A stretch of DNA of 28,582 nucleotides from an uncultured Oscillospiraceae bacterium (GTDB lineage: Bacteria; Bacillota; Clostridia; Oscillospirales; Oscillospiraceae), in the NCBI GenBank assembly GCA_934655935.1, contig CAKUHJ010000007.1:1-28582 (forward strand), given 5' to 3'. The translations under genes were made by a program, and so were the position numbers. The notes under the pieces were generated by a model, which saw nothing but the letters and a program-made list of their open reading frames with translations, made no database searches and had not been told where the DNA came from. Within the stretch, counting starts at the first letter, position 1. Each line of letters opens with the position of its first letter. Positions 15,714 through 23,656 of the stretch are shown here, in pieces.

Positions 15714-16523
15714 ATGGAAAAGAAGCAAAGAAATTCTGAACGCAGGCCGCCGCGCGGGCAGGGCCGGGACAGGGAGCTGCCGCACGAAAACGCCGAAAAT
15801 CAGCTTGAAGGGCGCAACGCCCTTTCCGAGGCGCTTGCCGCCGGCCGCGCGATCGATAAGGTTTTCATCGCCCAGGGCGATACGGATCAGGCCCTTGCAC
15901 GCCTTGCGGCGCTCAGCCGGCAGGCGGGCGCGGTCGTGGTGGAGACGGACCGGCGGAAGCTGGACCTCATGTCGGCGACCGGCGCGCACCAGGGCGTGAT
16001 CGCCGTGGTCGCCGCGCACAGCTATGCCGCGCTGGACGATATTTTTGCGCGTGCGGCAGAGCGCGGAGAGCCGCCCTTGATCGTCGTCTGTGACGAGCTT
16101 TCGGACCCGCACAACCTTGGCGCGATCATCCGTACGGCGGAATGCGCCGGCGCGCACGGCGTGATCATTCCCAAGCGCAGAAGCGTCGGCCTTACGGCGG
16201 TGGTCGGCAAGGCCTCGGCGGGCGCGCTCGAGTATATGCCCGTGGTGCGCGTGGCAAATCTGACGGCGGCGATCAAGGAGCTCAAGGCGCGCGGCGTCTG
16301 GGTTTACGGCACGGCGGCGGACGCGCAGATCAGCCTTTACGGCGCGGATCTGAAGAACGCTGCGGCGATCGTCATCGGGAACGAGGGCGAGGGCATGAGC
16401 CGCCTGGTGTCGGAAGCCTGCGACGTCAGAGTCAGTATTCCCATGAAGGGCAGGATTTCATCCCTGAACGCTTCGAACGCGGCGGCGATTCTGCTGTACG
16501 AGGCGGTACGTCAGAGAGGATAA
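15714..16523 (+). CDS. rlmB: 23S rRNA 2'-O-ribose methyltransferase, RlmB/TrmH family
   Basis: The 269-residue SPOUT methyltransferase is expected to methylate the ribose of a guanosine in the peptidyl-transferase region of 23S rRNA (G2251 in E. coli) using SAM. A basic, disordered tail (1-28) precedes the substrate-binding domain (LEGRNALSEAL onward). The knotted catalytic domain has DPHNLGAIIRTA (motif 1), IVIGNEGEGMS (motif 2) and IPMKGRISSLNASNAAAI (motif 3, C-terminal). All three SpoU motifs are intact. The exact target base cannot be told from sequence. It is followed after 46 bases by the pseudo-ATPase gene, probably on the same transcript. Confidence 0.93.
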   Translation: MEKKQRNSERRPPRGQGRDRELPHENAENQLEGRNALSEALAAGRAIDKVFIAQGDTDQALARLAALSRQAGAVVVETDRRKLDLMSATGAHQGVIAVVAAHSYAALDDIFARAAERGEPPLIVVCDELSDPHNLGAIIRTAECAGAHGVIIPKRRSVGLTAVVGKASAGALEYMPVVRVANLTAAIKELKARGVWVYGTAADAQISLYGADLKNAAAIVIGNEGEGMSRLVSEACDVRVSIPMKGRISSLNASNAAAILLYEAVRQRG

Positions 16524-16569
16524 GCAGGACGATTCGGCGCGCGCCGCGCGCAGCGCCGGAGGAGAGAGT

Positions 16570-18687
16570 ATGAAGAAGCATTTGCCCGACAGGCATGAAC
16601 CGGAAGAACATATGGACCCGGCCCCGGCTGCAGCGCAGCCGGAGGAGGACTACAGCCTGGAGGAGATTCTGAACGAATTCGGCGGCTGGACACAGCAGCC
16701 TGCCGCGCAGGCGGACGCTGCGCCGCAGCAGCCGCAGCCGAAGACCGAAGCGCCGCAGCAGGCTGCGCCTGCCGCAGACGCCGAAGCGCCGCAGGCCGGG
16801 GATACGCCGGCGGACGGCGACACCATCCGCTTCCGGCCGGTAACCGAGGAGGAAGCGGAGCAGGCAAAGCGGCCGGACGTCTGGGCCTACCGGGCAGAGC
16901 CGGAGCCGAAGGCCGAGCCGGCGGATGCACGCGAGGCCCGGCGCATTGCGCGGCAGGAGCAGCTTGAGCGCCGCGAGCAGCAGAAGCGGCAGCGGCAGCT
17001 TGAACGCTTTCAGAAGCAGGAGGCGCGCCGCGCGCGGCGGCGCGCAGAGCAGCCGGAGCACAGCTTTTCCTCTTTGGATGAGGCATGGAGCTTCTATGCC
17101 AGGGGCGGCACGCAGCGGCTCCGGCTGAGCGGCAGCCTCTTTTTATGTGTGGTAAGCACGGTGATGCTGCTGCTGACCGGAAGCCCGTGGCTGGAGGCGT
17201 CGTTCCAGGCGCAGGCGGCTTTGCTTTCAAAGCTGATGCTGGGGATTCTGCTGCTGCAGTGCGCGCTGTGCATGGATGTGCTGGCCTCCGGCGTGCAGCG
17301 GATGCTCCGGCTGCGCTTTGACCATCTGAGCATGCTGTGCCTGCTGACGCTGCTGACGCTGATCGATTCGTTTTTTGCCTTTTCGGAGGACAGAATCTCG
17401 TTCTGCACGCTGATGGGCCTTCTTCTGACGTTGGGGCTCTGGGCGTCGGCGCTTCTGCACGACGCAAGAAGAAGGTCGCTCCGCGCCGTGCGGAATATGG
17501 CCTCGCCTGTCGCGCTGGTGCGCGAGGAGAAGGCCTGGCACGGCTACGACTGCATTTTCCGCGGCGAGGCGGATACGGCCGCCTTCGTCCGCCAGCTGGA
17601 GCTGCCGGACGCCGCGCAGAGGCTGATGCGCGTCTACGCGCCTGCGGCGGCGGGGGTGAGCTTCGCGCTCGCGCTTCTGAGCGCGCTCCGGCAGGGAACC
17701 GGCTTTCTCTGGGCCTGGACGTCCATGCTGCTGGCAAGCTTTCCGGCCGGAATGCTTCTGGCCTTTGCGCGCCCGTTCCACGCCTTCAGCCGCAGGCTTT
17801 ACCGGCTGGGCGCAGCCGTGGGCGGCTGGGCCGGCGCGCGGACGCTCAGCGGGGAAGCGGGGCTTATTATAGAGGACGCGGACCTCTTCCCGGAGAAAAA
17901 CGTTACGCCGGGCGGAATGAAAATCTATTCCGACCGTCCGGTTTCCCAGATTGTCGGCTATGCGACGGCGGTTGTGCAGACGGCGGGCAGCGGCCTTGTG
18001 CCGCTGTTTGAGGCGCTGATGATGGAGCAGAACGGGCGCAGAGTCCCCGTGGACTCCTTCAAGCGCTACGAGGGCGGAGGCCTGGGCGCGCAGATTCGCG
18101 GCGACGTTGTGCTGATGGGCTCTCTTGCGTTCATGAAGCTCATGCGCGTGCAGATTCCGGAGGGGACGAAGCTGAAGCAGGCGGTGTACCTCTCCATCAA
18201 CGCAAAGCTGGCCGCGGTGTTCGCGCTCAACTATGCTGCCGCGGAGGATGTACACAGAAGCCTGACGGCGGTGCTGCGCACAGGCGGCCTCGTGCCGGTG
18301 CTGGCCACGCGCGATTTCATGATTACGCCGCAGTTTCTGAAGCAGCGCTATAAAATCCCGCCCGAGCGGATTGAATTTCCGATTGTGGAGGAGCGGGCCA
18401 GGCTTTCCTCCGGAAGCGCCGTGCGGGATGCAAGGCAGGGGGCGCTGATGGCGCGGCGCTCGTTCGCGAGCTTCGCAGGAACCGTAACGGGCGCAAGAAG
18501 CATGCGCAGCGCATGCCTGAGCGCGATGCTCATTGCAATGGCCGGAGGGATTCTCGGCGCGGGCGTCATGTTCTTTCTGACCTACTGGGGCTCAAGCCTG
18601 GCCGTTTCCTGCTGGAACCTGCTTCTGTACACGGCGCTGTGGCTTCTGCCGGGGCTTCTGACCGGACTTCTGTTCCCGGGACGCTGA
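16570..18687 (+). CDS. Degenerate P-type ATPase-like membrane protein (predicted pseudoenzyme)
   Basis: The 705-residue product opens with a disordered Ala/Gln/Pro/Glu-rich region (about 1-120) and an Arg/Gln-rich coiled coil (about 120-165). Hydrophobic helices follow in the order of a P1B-type ATPase. Where the metal-binding CPC stands the sequence is SFP (390-392). About 44 residues on, as in real pumps, the phosphorylation motif DKTGT is replaced by E435-DADLFP. A GSLAFM segment (from 517) resembles the nucleotide domain and is followed by INAKLAAVFALNYA, like the strand after it. The hinge TGD reads ATRD, and GDGxND is missing. Two helices end the protein. The ATG follows GGAGGAGAG. Transport by the usual cycle is excluded if the alignment holds; a scaffold or regulatory role is inference. 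Confidence 0.7.
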   Translation: MKKHLPDRHEPEEHMDPAPAAAQPEEDYSLEEILNEFGGWTQQPAAQADAAPQQPQPKTEAPQQAAPAADAEAPQAGDTPADGDTIRFRPVTEEEAEQAKRPDVWAYRAEPEPKAEPADAREARRIARQEQLERREQQKRQRQLERFQKQEARRARRRAEQPEHSFSSLDEAWSFYARGGTQRLRLSGSLFLCVVSTVMLLLTGSPWLEASFQAQAALLSKLMLGILLLQCALCMDVLASGVQRMLRLRFDHLSMLCLLTLLTLIDSFFAFSEDRISFCTLMGLLLTLGLWASALLHDARRRSLRAVRNMASPVALVREEKAWHGYDCIFRGEADTAAFVRQLELPDAAQRLMRVYAPAAAGVSFALALLSALRQGTGFLWAWTSMLLASFPAGMLLAFARPFHAFSRRLYRLGAAVGGWAGARTLSGEAGLIIEDADLFPEKNVTPGGMKIYSDRPVSQIVGYATAVVQTAGSGLVPLFEALMMEQNGRRVPVDSFKRYEGGGLGAQIRGDVVLMGSLAFMKLMRVQIPEGTKLKQAVYLSINAKLAAVFALNYAAAEDVHRSLTAVLRTGGLVPVLATRDFMITPQFLKQRYKIPPERIEFPIVEERARLSSGSAVRDARQGALMARRSFASFAGTVTGARSMRSACLSAMLIAMAGGILGAGVMFFLTYWGSSLAVSCWNLLLYTALWLLPGLLTGLLFPGR

Positions 18688-18693
18688 GTGCGT

Positions 18694-18724
18694 TGTGAAA
18701 AATCGCGGATTTCACACGTTTTTC
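18694..18724 (+). terminator. Terminator after the pseudo-ATPase gene
   Basis: TGTGAAA (18694-18700) pairs with TTTCACA (18710-18716), extended inward by TC/GA with a 2-base bulge, and is followed by CGTTTTTC. It lies just after the stop at 18687. Confidence 0.6.
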
Positions 18725-18736
18725 ATAAGATTCTAA

Positions 18737-18765
18737 TTGCAATCCGCACAGAATTCGTATATAAT
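18737..18765 (+). promoter_or_regulatory. Promoter of the EF-G-like gene
   Basis: TTGCAA (18737-18742), a 17-base spacer and TATAAT (18760-18765). The leader of about 80 bases contains a small CGGC/GCCG hairpin (about 18780-18797) and ends in GGAGAAAGGAG before the ATG at 18853. Confidence 0.75.
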
Positions 18766-18852
18766 GATTTCTAAGAGTCGGCGAAGGAACTGCCGAGGGG
18801 GTTGGCGTGCGCTTTTTTGCGTGCCTGCCCGGAGAAAGGAGATTTTTTAACT

Positions 18853-20922
18853 ATGGGCTATACTGCCAATGACATCCGCAACATCTGTCTGCTGGGCCAT
18901 GGCGGCGACGGCAAGTCCGCGCTCTGCGAGAGCATGCTGTTTACCACCAAGGCAATCACCCGTCTGGGCAAGCGCGCCGACGGAACCACTGTTTCCGACT
19001 TCGACGATGAAGAGAAGAAGAGACAGTATTCCATTTCTTCTTCCGTCATTCCCGTTGAATATAACAAGACGAAGCTCAACGTGATCGACAATCCGGGCTA
19101 TTTCGACTTTGCCGGCCAGATCGTGCAGTCCCTGCGCGTGGTCGACGCGGGCCTCATCTGCCTGACCGCGAAGAGCGGCATCGGCGTTGGAACGGAAAAG
19201 GGCTGGAAGTATCTTGCCAAGGCAAAGCTTCCCGCAATGTTCTATGTCTCCAAGCTCGACGAGGAGCATGCCAATTTCTTCGGCGTCCTGCAGTCTCTGC
19301 GGGATACCTTCGGCGCGTCGGTCGTTCCGCTGACCTTCCCCATTCTGAAGGGCGAGCAGGCCGTGGGCGTCGCCGATCTCGTGACGAAGAAGGCCTATGA
19401 CGCCAACGGCAAGGAAATTGCGCTTCCCGCCGATGCAGAGGAAAAGATTGAGTCGTTCATGGCCGAGCTGAACGAGCAGGTCGCCGAGACGGACGAGGCC
19501 CTCATGGAGAAGTTCTTCATGGAAGAGCCCTTCACCCCGGAGGAGCTTGCCACCGGCATCAAGGCCGCCATCCGTGAGCGCGCGCTGACGCCTGTGTTCT
19601 GCGGCTGCGCCTACACCGGCCTCGGCACGACGATTCTTCTGGAGAATCTGGTCAAGTACGCACCGAATCCGCTTGAGGGCAAGCCCATGGTTCAGGTCGA
19701 CGAAGACGGCGCCGAGTCCGAATTCAAGCTCGATCCTTCCGGCAGTCCCATGGCGTTCGTGTTCAATACCCTTGCCGACCAGTACGGCAAGAACTCCTAC
19801 TTCAAGGTCATTTCCGGCGACATGGAGGATACGCTTACGGTCGTCAACGTTCGGACCGGTGATTCCGAAAAGCTCGGCAACATGTTCTTCCCCAAGGGCA
19901 AGGACAACAACAAGACCTCCAAGGTCTGCTGCGGCGATATCGGCGTCTTCACGAAGCTGGCCTCCGTCAAGACCGGCGACACCCTGGGCCTGGCCGGCAA
20001 GACGGTCCGCATCAAGGGCATGACCTATGACGAGCCGATGTACAAGATGGCGGTCTATGCCAAGGTCAAGGGCACCGAGGACAAGATCGCAAACGGCCTG
20101 GTCAAGCTGAACGAGGAGGACGCCTCCTTTACCTACGGCAACGACCCGGAGACCAAGGAGCTCATCATTTCCGGCGCGGGCGACATGCAGCTGTCCGTCC
20201 TGATGGCGAAGCTTCTGAGCAAGTACAAGGTCGAAGCCGTTCTGAAGCCTGCAAAGATCGCCTACCGCGAGACCATCAAGAAGAAGGTCGAGATCCACGG
20301 CCGTCACAAGAAGCAGTCCGGCGGCCACGGCCAGTTCGGCGACGTCTACATCCGCTTCGAGCCGCAGTCCGAGTCCGAGGAGATGATCTTCGCGGATGAG
20401 ACCGTCGGCGGCTGCGTGCCGAAGAACTTTATCCCGTCCGTTGAAAAGGGCCTGCGCAACTGCGTCGGCAAGGGCGTCCTGGCCGGCTATCCCGTCGTGT
20501 TCCTGAAGGCCACGCTGTACTTCGGCTCCTATCATCCGGTCGACTCCTCCGATATGGCGTTCCAGACCGCCGCAGGCATCGCCTACAAGGAAGGCCTGCC
20601 CACCGCCGGCCCGACGCTGCTTGAGCCGATCGGCGAGCTGAAGGTTCTCATTCCCGACGCCAACATGGGCGATATCATCGGCGACCTCAACAAGCGCAGA
20701 GGCCGCGTGATGGGCATGAACCCGGACCCCGAGAATCCCGGCTACCAGATCGTCGAGGCGGAGGTGCCCGTCGGCGAAATGTCCTCCTACTCCATCGACC
20801 TGCGCGCCATGACGCAGGGCCGCGGCAGCTACACGCTGAAGTTTGTCCGTTACGAGGAGGTTCCGCAGATGAATCAGGCCAAGATCATCGAGGACGCCAA
20901 GAAGGAAGCCGAGGAAGAATAA
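18853..20922 (+). CDS. Elongation factor G-like translational GTPase (paralogue)
   Basis: The 689-residue protein has the EF-G five-domain plan. GTPase motifs are G1 GHGGDGKS (15-22), G3 DNPGYFDF, and G4 SKLDE in place of NKxD. Switch I reads KKRQYSISSS where canonical EF-G has ERGITI. Domain IV carries KKQSGGHGQFGDV, and domain V carries GDIIGDLNKRRGRVMGM. These divergences match the EF-G-like/EF-G2 group found beside a normal fusA, so its role in translocation is uncertain. The frame is open from 18802, but GGAGAAAGGAG directly before the ATG at 18853 decides the start. Codon use is strongly C-ending compared with neighbours, suggesting high expression. It is a single-gene unit convergent with the MFS operon. 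Confidence 0.9.
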   Translation: MGYTANDIRNICLLGHGGDGKSALCESMLFTTKAITRLGKRADGTTVSDFDDEEKKRQYSISSSVIPVEYNKTKLNVIDNPGYFDFAGQIVQSLRVVDAGLICLTAKSGIGVGTEKGWKYLAKAKLPAMFYVSKLDEEHANFFGVLQSLRDTFGASVVPLTFPILKGEQAVGVADLVTKKAYDANGKEIALPADAEEKIESFMAELNEQVAETDEALMEKFFMEEPFTPEELATGIKAAIRERALTPVFCGCAYTGLGTTILLENLVKYAPNPLEGKPMVQVDEDGAESEFKLDPSGSPMAFVFNTLADQYGKNSYFKVISGDMEDTLTVVNVRTGDSEKLGNMFFPKGKDNNKTSKVCCGDIGVFTKLASVKTGDTLGLAGKTVRIKGMTYDEPMYKMAVYAKVKGTEDKIANGLVKLNEEDASFTYGNDPETKELIISGAGDMQLSVLMAKLLSKYKVEAVLKPAKIAYRETIKKKVEIHGRHKKQSGGHGQFGDVYIRFEPQSESEEMIFADETVGGCVPKNFIPSVEKGLRNCVGKGVLAGYPVVFLKATLYFGSYHPVDSSDMAFQTAAGIAYKEGLPTAGPTLLEPIGELKVLIPDANMGDIIGDLNKRRGRVMGMNPDPENPGYQIVEAEVPVGEMSSYSIDLRAMTQGRGSYTLKFVRYEEVPQMNQAKIIEDAKKEAEEE

Positions 20923-20957
20923 TTCCAGGTCTTCTCCCATATCAGAAAACACCAGAG

Positions 20958-20986
20958 GCGGGCTGCTCCCATCCGGAGCAGCCCGC
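20958..20986. terminator. Hairpin between convergent EF-G-like and MFS genes
   Basis: A perfect 12-bp stem, GCGGGCTGCTCC (20958-20969) with GGAGCAGCCCGC (20975-20986), around CATCC. Neither side has a strict U tract; on the minus strand TTTTC follows at about 20946-20950. It probably serves both convergent genes. Confidence 0.65.
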
Positions 20987-21036
20987 TCAGCATATCAAAA
21001 ACCTTGTAGAGGCTGTGCCCGCCGGAGCAGCCCGCT
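20973..21036. repeat. Direct repeat of the terminator arm
   Basis: CCGGAGCAGCCCGCT occurs at 20973-20987 and again, exactly, at 21022-21036 just after the MFS stop. Copy one forms the hairpin; copy two lacks the partner arm next to it but could pair with 20958-20969, giving alternative folds. Confidence 0.6.
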
Positions 21037-21039
21037 GAT

Positions 21040-22272
21040 TTATTGCCTTGCTTTTGCGCTCTTCCGCAGGAGCAGCTGAAAGCAAGCCGTGACGGCCAGC
21101 ATGACGCCGCACGAGGCGAGAAGCGCAGGGCGGTAGGTGCCGAAGCGGTCGAAGGCCCAGTTCGTAATCGGCGTGCCGAAGGCATAGCCCGCTGTGTTGA
21201 CGGAGACGAGGATGCCGAGGAGCTTATCATAGTCGCGCGCGCCAAAGAGGTCTCCGGTCACAAGCGGCAGCATGATGGTTTCCAGCGGCAGCGCCAGCGA
21301 GGACAGCGCCCCGTAGCAGAGCGCCTGCACGCGCCCCTGCGCGTTCATCCCGGCCAGCAGCAGCAGCGCCGCGATGGCCGCCGCGTCGCACAGGAGCATG
21401 GTCTTCCGCAGGCCTGCCCGGTCATGAAGGACGCCGGTCAGGAATTTGAAGGCCGTCAGGCAGAGCGCATGCACGCTGACCACCGTTCCGACAAAGCCTG
21501 CGTCCAGCCCGACGTCCTTCATATGTGCGGAGCTGACGCCGGTCGCGCCCTGCAGGACAAAGCCTGTAAAGAAGATACACACGAGCGCCAGGTAAAACGT
21601 GCCGCTTTTGCGGGCCTCGGAAAAGCTGAGGCCGGGCCAGTCGGTTTTCGGCGTTTTCTCCTTGCCCGCGGCCGCGGCGCCGGGCTTTTCGCGGTACAGA
21701 AGCAGGACGATGAGCGCGGTAACGGCCAGAATGAGCGCAACCAGCTTATAGGCGTTCTGATAGCCGAAGGGGTTGCCGGGCTCATAGATGATGGGCGTGA
21801 CAATCTGCGCGGCGGCCGCAGCGCCAATGCCGTTTGCGGCCAGAATGAAGCCCATGGTTTTCCCTGCGTGCTCCGGGCACCAGCGGTGGACGATACAGCC
21901 GACGACGGTCGTCGTCGTCCAGGCAAGGCCGAGTCCCAGAAGAACGCCGCCCAGATAGAACCAGCCGATGCTGGGGGCGAAGGCGTAGCACAGCATGGAC
22001 AGAATCAGGCAGGCAAAGCCCGCGCCGATCAGCCTTTTCAGCCCGAAGCGGGCGCAGAGCGCGCCAAAGAAGAGGTTGACGACGGCGGTTGCGATATAGC
22101 GGCAGCTGTCATTGATGGAAAACAGGCTCCGCCGGATGCCGAGCGCCTCCGTAATGGCGGCGAGATAGAGGCTTTTGCTGCTGCTGCAGAAGCCGAGGCA
22201 TACAATAACCATCAGAAAGCATGCGCCGACAATGACCAAGCGGTAGCGCGGGCCAAGCTTTTGCTCCAGCAT
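21040..22272 (-). CDS. Major facilitator superfamily transporter
   Basis: The 410-residue protein has about twelve hydrophobic helices in two halves. The loop 2-3 segment is FGALCARFGLKRLIG, the MFS motif A position, and its second-half counterpart is FLTGVLHDRAGLRKTM. This layout fits OxlT/monocarboxylate-type (OFA-like) carriers. Hydrophilic residues between the halves (about 198-220) form the usual central loop. It is the last gene of the M20/CapA-like/MFS operon, 12 bases after the previous stop, with AAGGGGG before the ATG. The substrate is likely the compound, or product, handled by the M20 hydrolase; this is inference. Confidence 0.88.
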   Translation of the reverse strand: MLEQKLGPRYRLVIVGACFLMVIVCLGFCSSSKSLYLAAITEALGIRRSLFSINDSCRYIATAVVNLFFGALCARFGLKRLIGAGFACLILSMLCYAFAPSIGWFYLGGVLLGLGLAWTTTTVVGCIVHRWCPEHAGKTMGFILAANGIGAAAAAQIVTPIIYEPGNPFGYQNAYKLVALILAVTALIVLLLYREKPGAAAAGKEKTPKTDWPGLSFSEARKSGTFYLALVCIFFTGFVLQGATGVSSAHMKDVGLDAGFVGTVVSVHALCLTAFKFLTGVLHDRAGLRKTMLLCDAAAIAALLLLAGMNAQGRVQALCYGALSSLALPLETIMLPLVTGDLFGARDYDKLLGILVSVNTAGYAFGTPITNWAFDRFGTYRPALLASCGVMLAVTACFQLLLRKSAKARQ

Positions 22273-22284
22273 TCCGGCGCCCCC

Positions 22285-23643
22285 TTACAGAACCAGCAGT
22301 TCTTCCGGAGCCTCCGGCAGGAGAATGCCGCGAAGGATTTTTTCGTTCAGCCGGGGAAGGTCTGCACGCTCCCAATCGCACAGCGGATAGCGGAAGCGGC
22401 CTGCCTCGTCCGGCCGGTCTGCCAGAACGTCTGAAAAGCGCAGAAGGCGCACGTCATAGTCCTCGTTTTCATCGGCGGCGGTCAGAATGTAGACCGGAAG
22501 AATCTTCAGGTTTGTGACCAGGGTCTGCTCACGCCCGTTCCGCATGCCCTTGACCAGCTCGTAGCGCGGAACATAGGTGATGCGGCTGTCCCGGCTCTGC
22601 GGATGGAAGCTTACAAAATCGCCCAGCGAGTAGAAGATCAGGCAGGAGTGCGTCTCGCCGTCCTTCTGATAGCTGTATTTTTCCATTGGCTGGGAAACAT
22701 GCGGGTGTGTGCCGACGATGACGTCGACGCCCATTTCCGCAAGCCGGTGTGCGTATTCCACAATCTTCGGGTGCGGATAGAGCTCAAATTCCCAGCCCCA
22801 GTGCGCGTGGAGCGTGATGATGTCCGCCTTCTGCGCGCGCGCGGAGGCGATGAGCGTTTCAATCAGGGAGAAATCACACGGGGTGTCGTTGAAGCGGACC
22901 TCGTTGAGCAGCCACTTTTTTTCGTATGCGCGGTCGTTGAGATCGAAGGTTGCGTTCAGCTGCGCCACGCGGATTCCGCCGACGTCCATGACCAGGGCGG
23001 TTTTCTGCGCCTGCGGGGTGCGGCTTGTGCCCGAGTGGGCCACGCCGCGGCGGTCAAGCTCGTCGAGCGTGGCAAGAAGCCCCGGCTCGTCATAGTCGTA
23101 GCAGTGGTTGTTTGCCATGGAAAAATAGCGGATTCCGGCGTTTACAAAGCGGTCGAGCATGCCGGTGGAGGTGTTCATGCGGGGGTTGCAGTCCGTTTTG
23201 GTCTGGCCGGGCTGCACCTTTGGCTGGTTGCGGCCGAAGGGGGCTTCGGGGTAGACCGTGGACTCGAGATTTGCCGTCGGCAGATCGGCGGAGAGGTAAA
23301 AGTCTGCAATGGCGTCGAACAGATGCGGCGTATAGGCCTCGTTGATGCAGTCGACGGCCATAAAGTCCGAGCCGTGGCTGACGCTGATGCGGGCTTTTTC
23401 GCTGAAGTCCTCCGGAAGCGGGAAGCAGAGCTTCTGGGCGCGGAAATAATCCTCAAGTCCGGAGCCGGGCGTCGCGGTTTCCAGCGCGTGGCCCCAACAC
23501 TTGTAGCACCAGAATTCCGTGTCCTCGCGGGAGGAGTAGACGCCGGGGCAGGGGTGCGGCTGCGTAAAGCGCGCCGGGTCCGCCGCGGCCATCGCCTCCA
23601 GCCGGTCCATGGTTTCCTTTGCAACCTGACTTGCGTATTTCAT
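22285..23643 (-). CDS. CapA-family metallophosphatase-like protein without a signal peptide
   Basis: The 452-residue protein has CapA (PGA_cap) metal motifs in order: NLEST, SMANNHCYDYD, LHAHWGWE, VGTHPHVSQP and FYSLGDF. Unlike the CapA-like protein at 7128-8387 it has no N-terminal hydrophobic segment, so it should stay in the cytosol. An N-terminal extension of about 100 residues contains Cys-rich WCYKCWG (a CxxC pair) that might bind metal. AGGAGG lies 8 bases before the ATG. It sits between an M20 hydrolase and an MFS transporter with 12-13-base gaps, which argues for a catabolic or salvage role rather than capsule synthesis. Confidence 0.85.
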   Translation of the reverse strand: MKYASQVAKETMDRLEAMAAADPARFTQPHPCPGVYSSREDTEFWCYKCWGHALETATPGSGLEDYFRAQKLCFPLPEDFSEKARISVSHGSDFMAVDCINEAYTPHLFDAIADFYLSADLPTANLESTVYPEAPFGRNQPKVQPGQTKTDCNPRMNTSTGMLDRFVNAGIRYFSMANNHCYDYDEPGLLATLDELDRRGVAHSGTSRTPQAQKTALVMDVGGIRVAQLNATFDLNDRAYEKKWLLNEVRFNDTPCDFSLIETLIASARAQKADIITLHAHWGWEFELYPHPKIVEYAHRLAEMGVDVIVGTHPHVSQPMEKYSYQKDGETHSCLIFYSLGDFVSFHPQSRDSRITYVPRYELVKGMRNGREQTLVTNLKILPVYILTAADENEDYDVRLLRFSDVLADRPDEAGRFRYPLCDWERADLPRLNEKILRGILLPEAPEELLVL

Positions 23644-23656
23644 GACAGCTCCCTCC

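Noticed and set aside
18847..20952. 701-codon open frame antisense to the EF-G-like gene
   Set aside because: It mirrors the strongly biased codons of the real gene, has no family motifs and runs past the real gene's ends only slightly.
21043..22434. 463-codon plus-strand frame opposite the MFS gene
   Set aside because: Hydrophilic shadow of a twelve-helix transporter and spans two real minus-strand genes.
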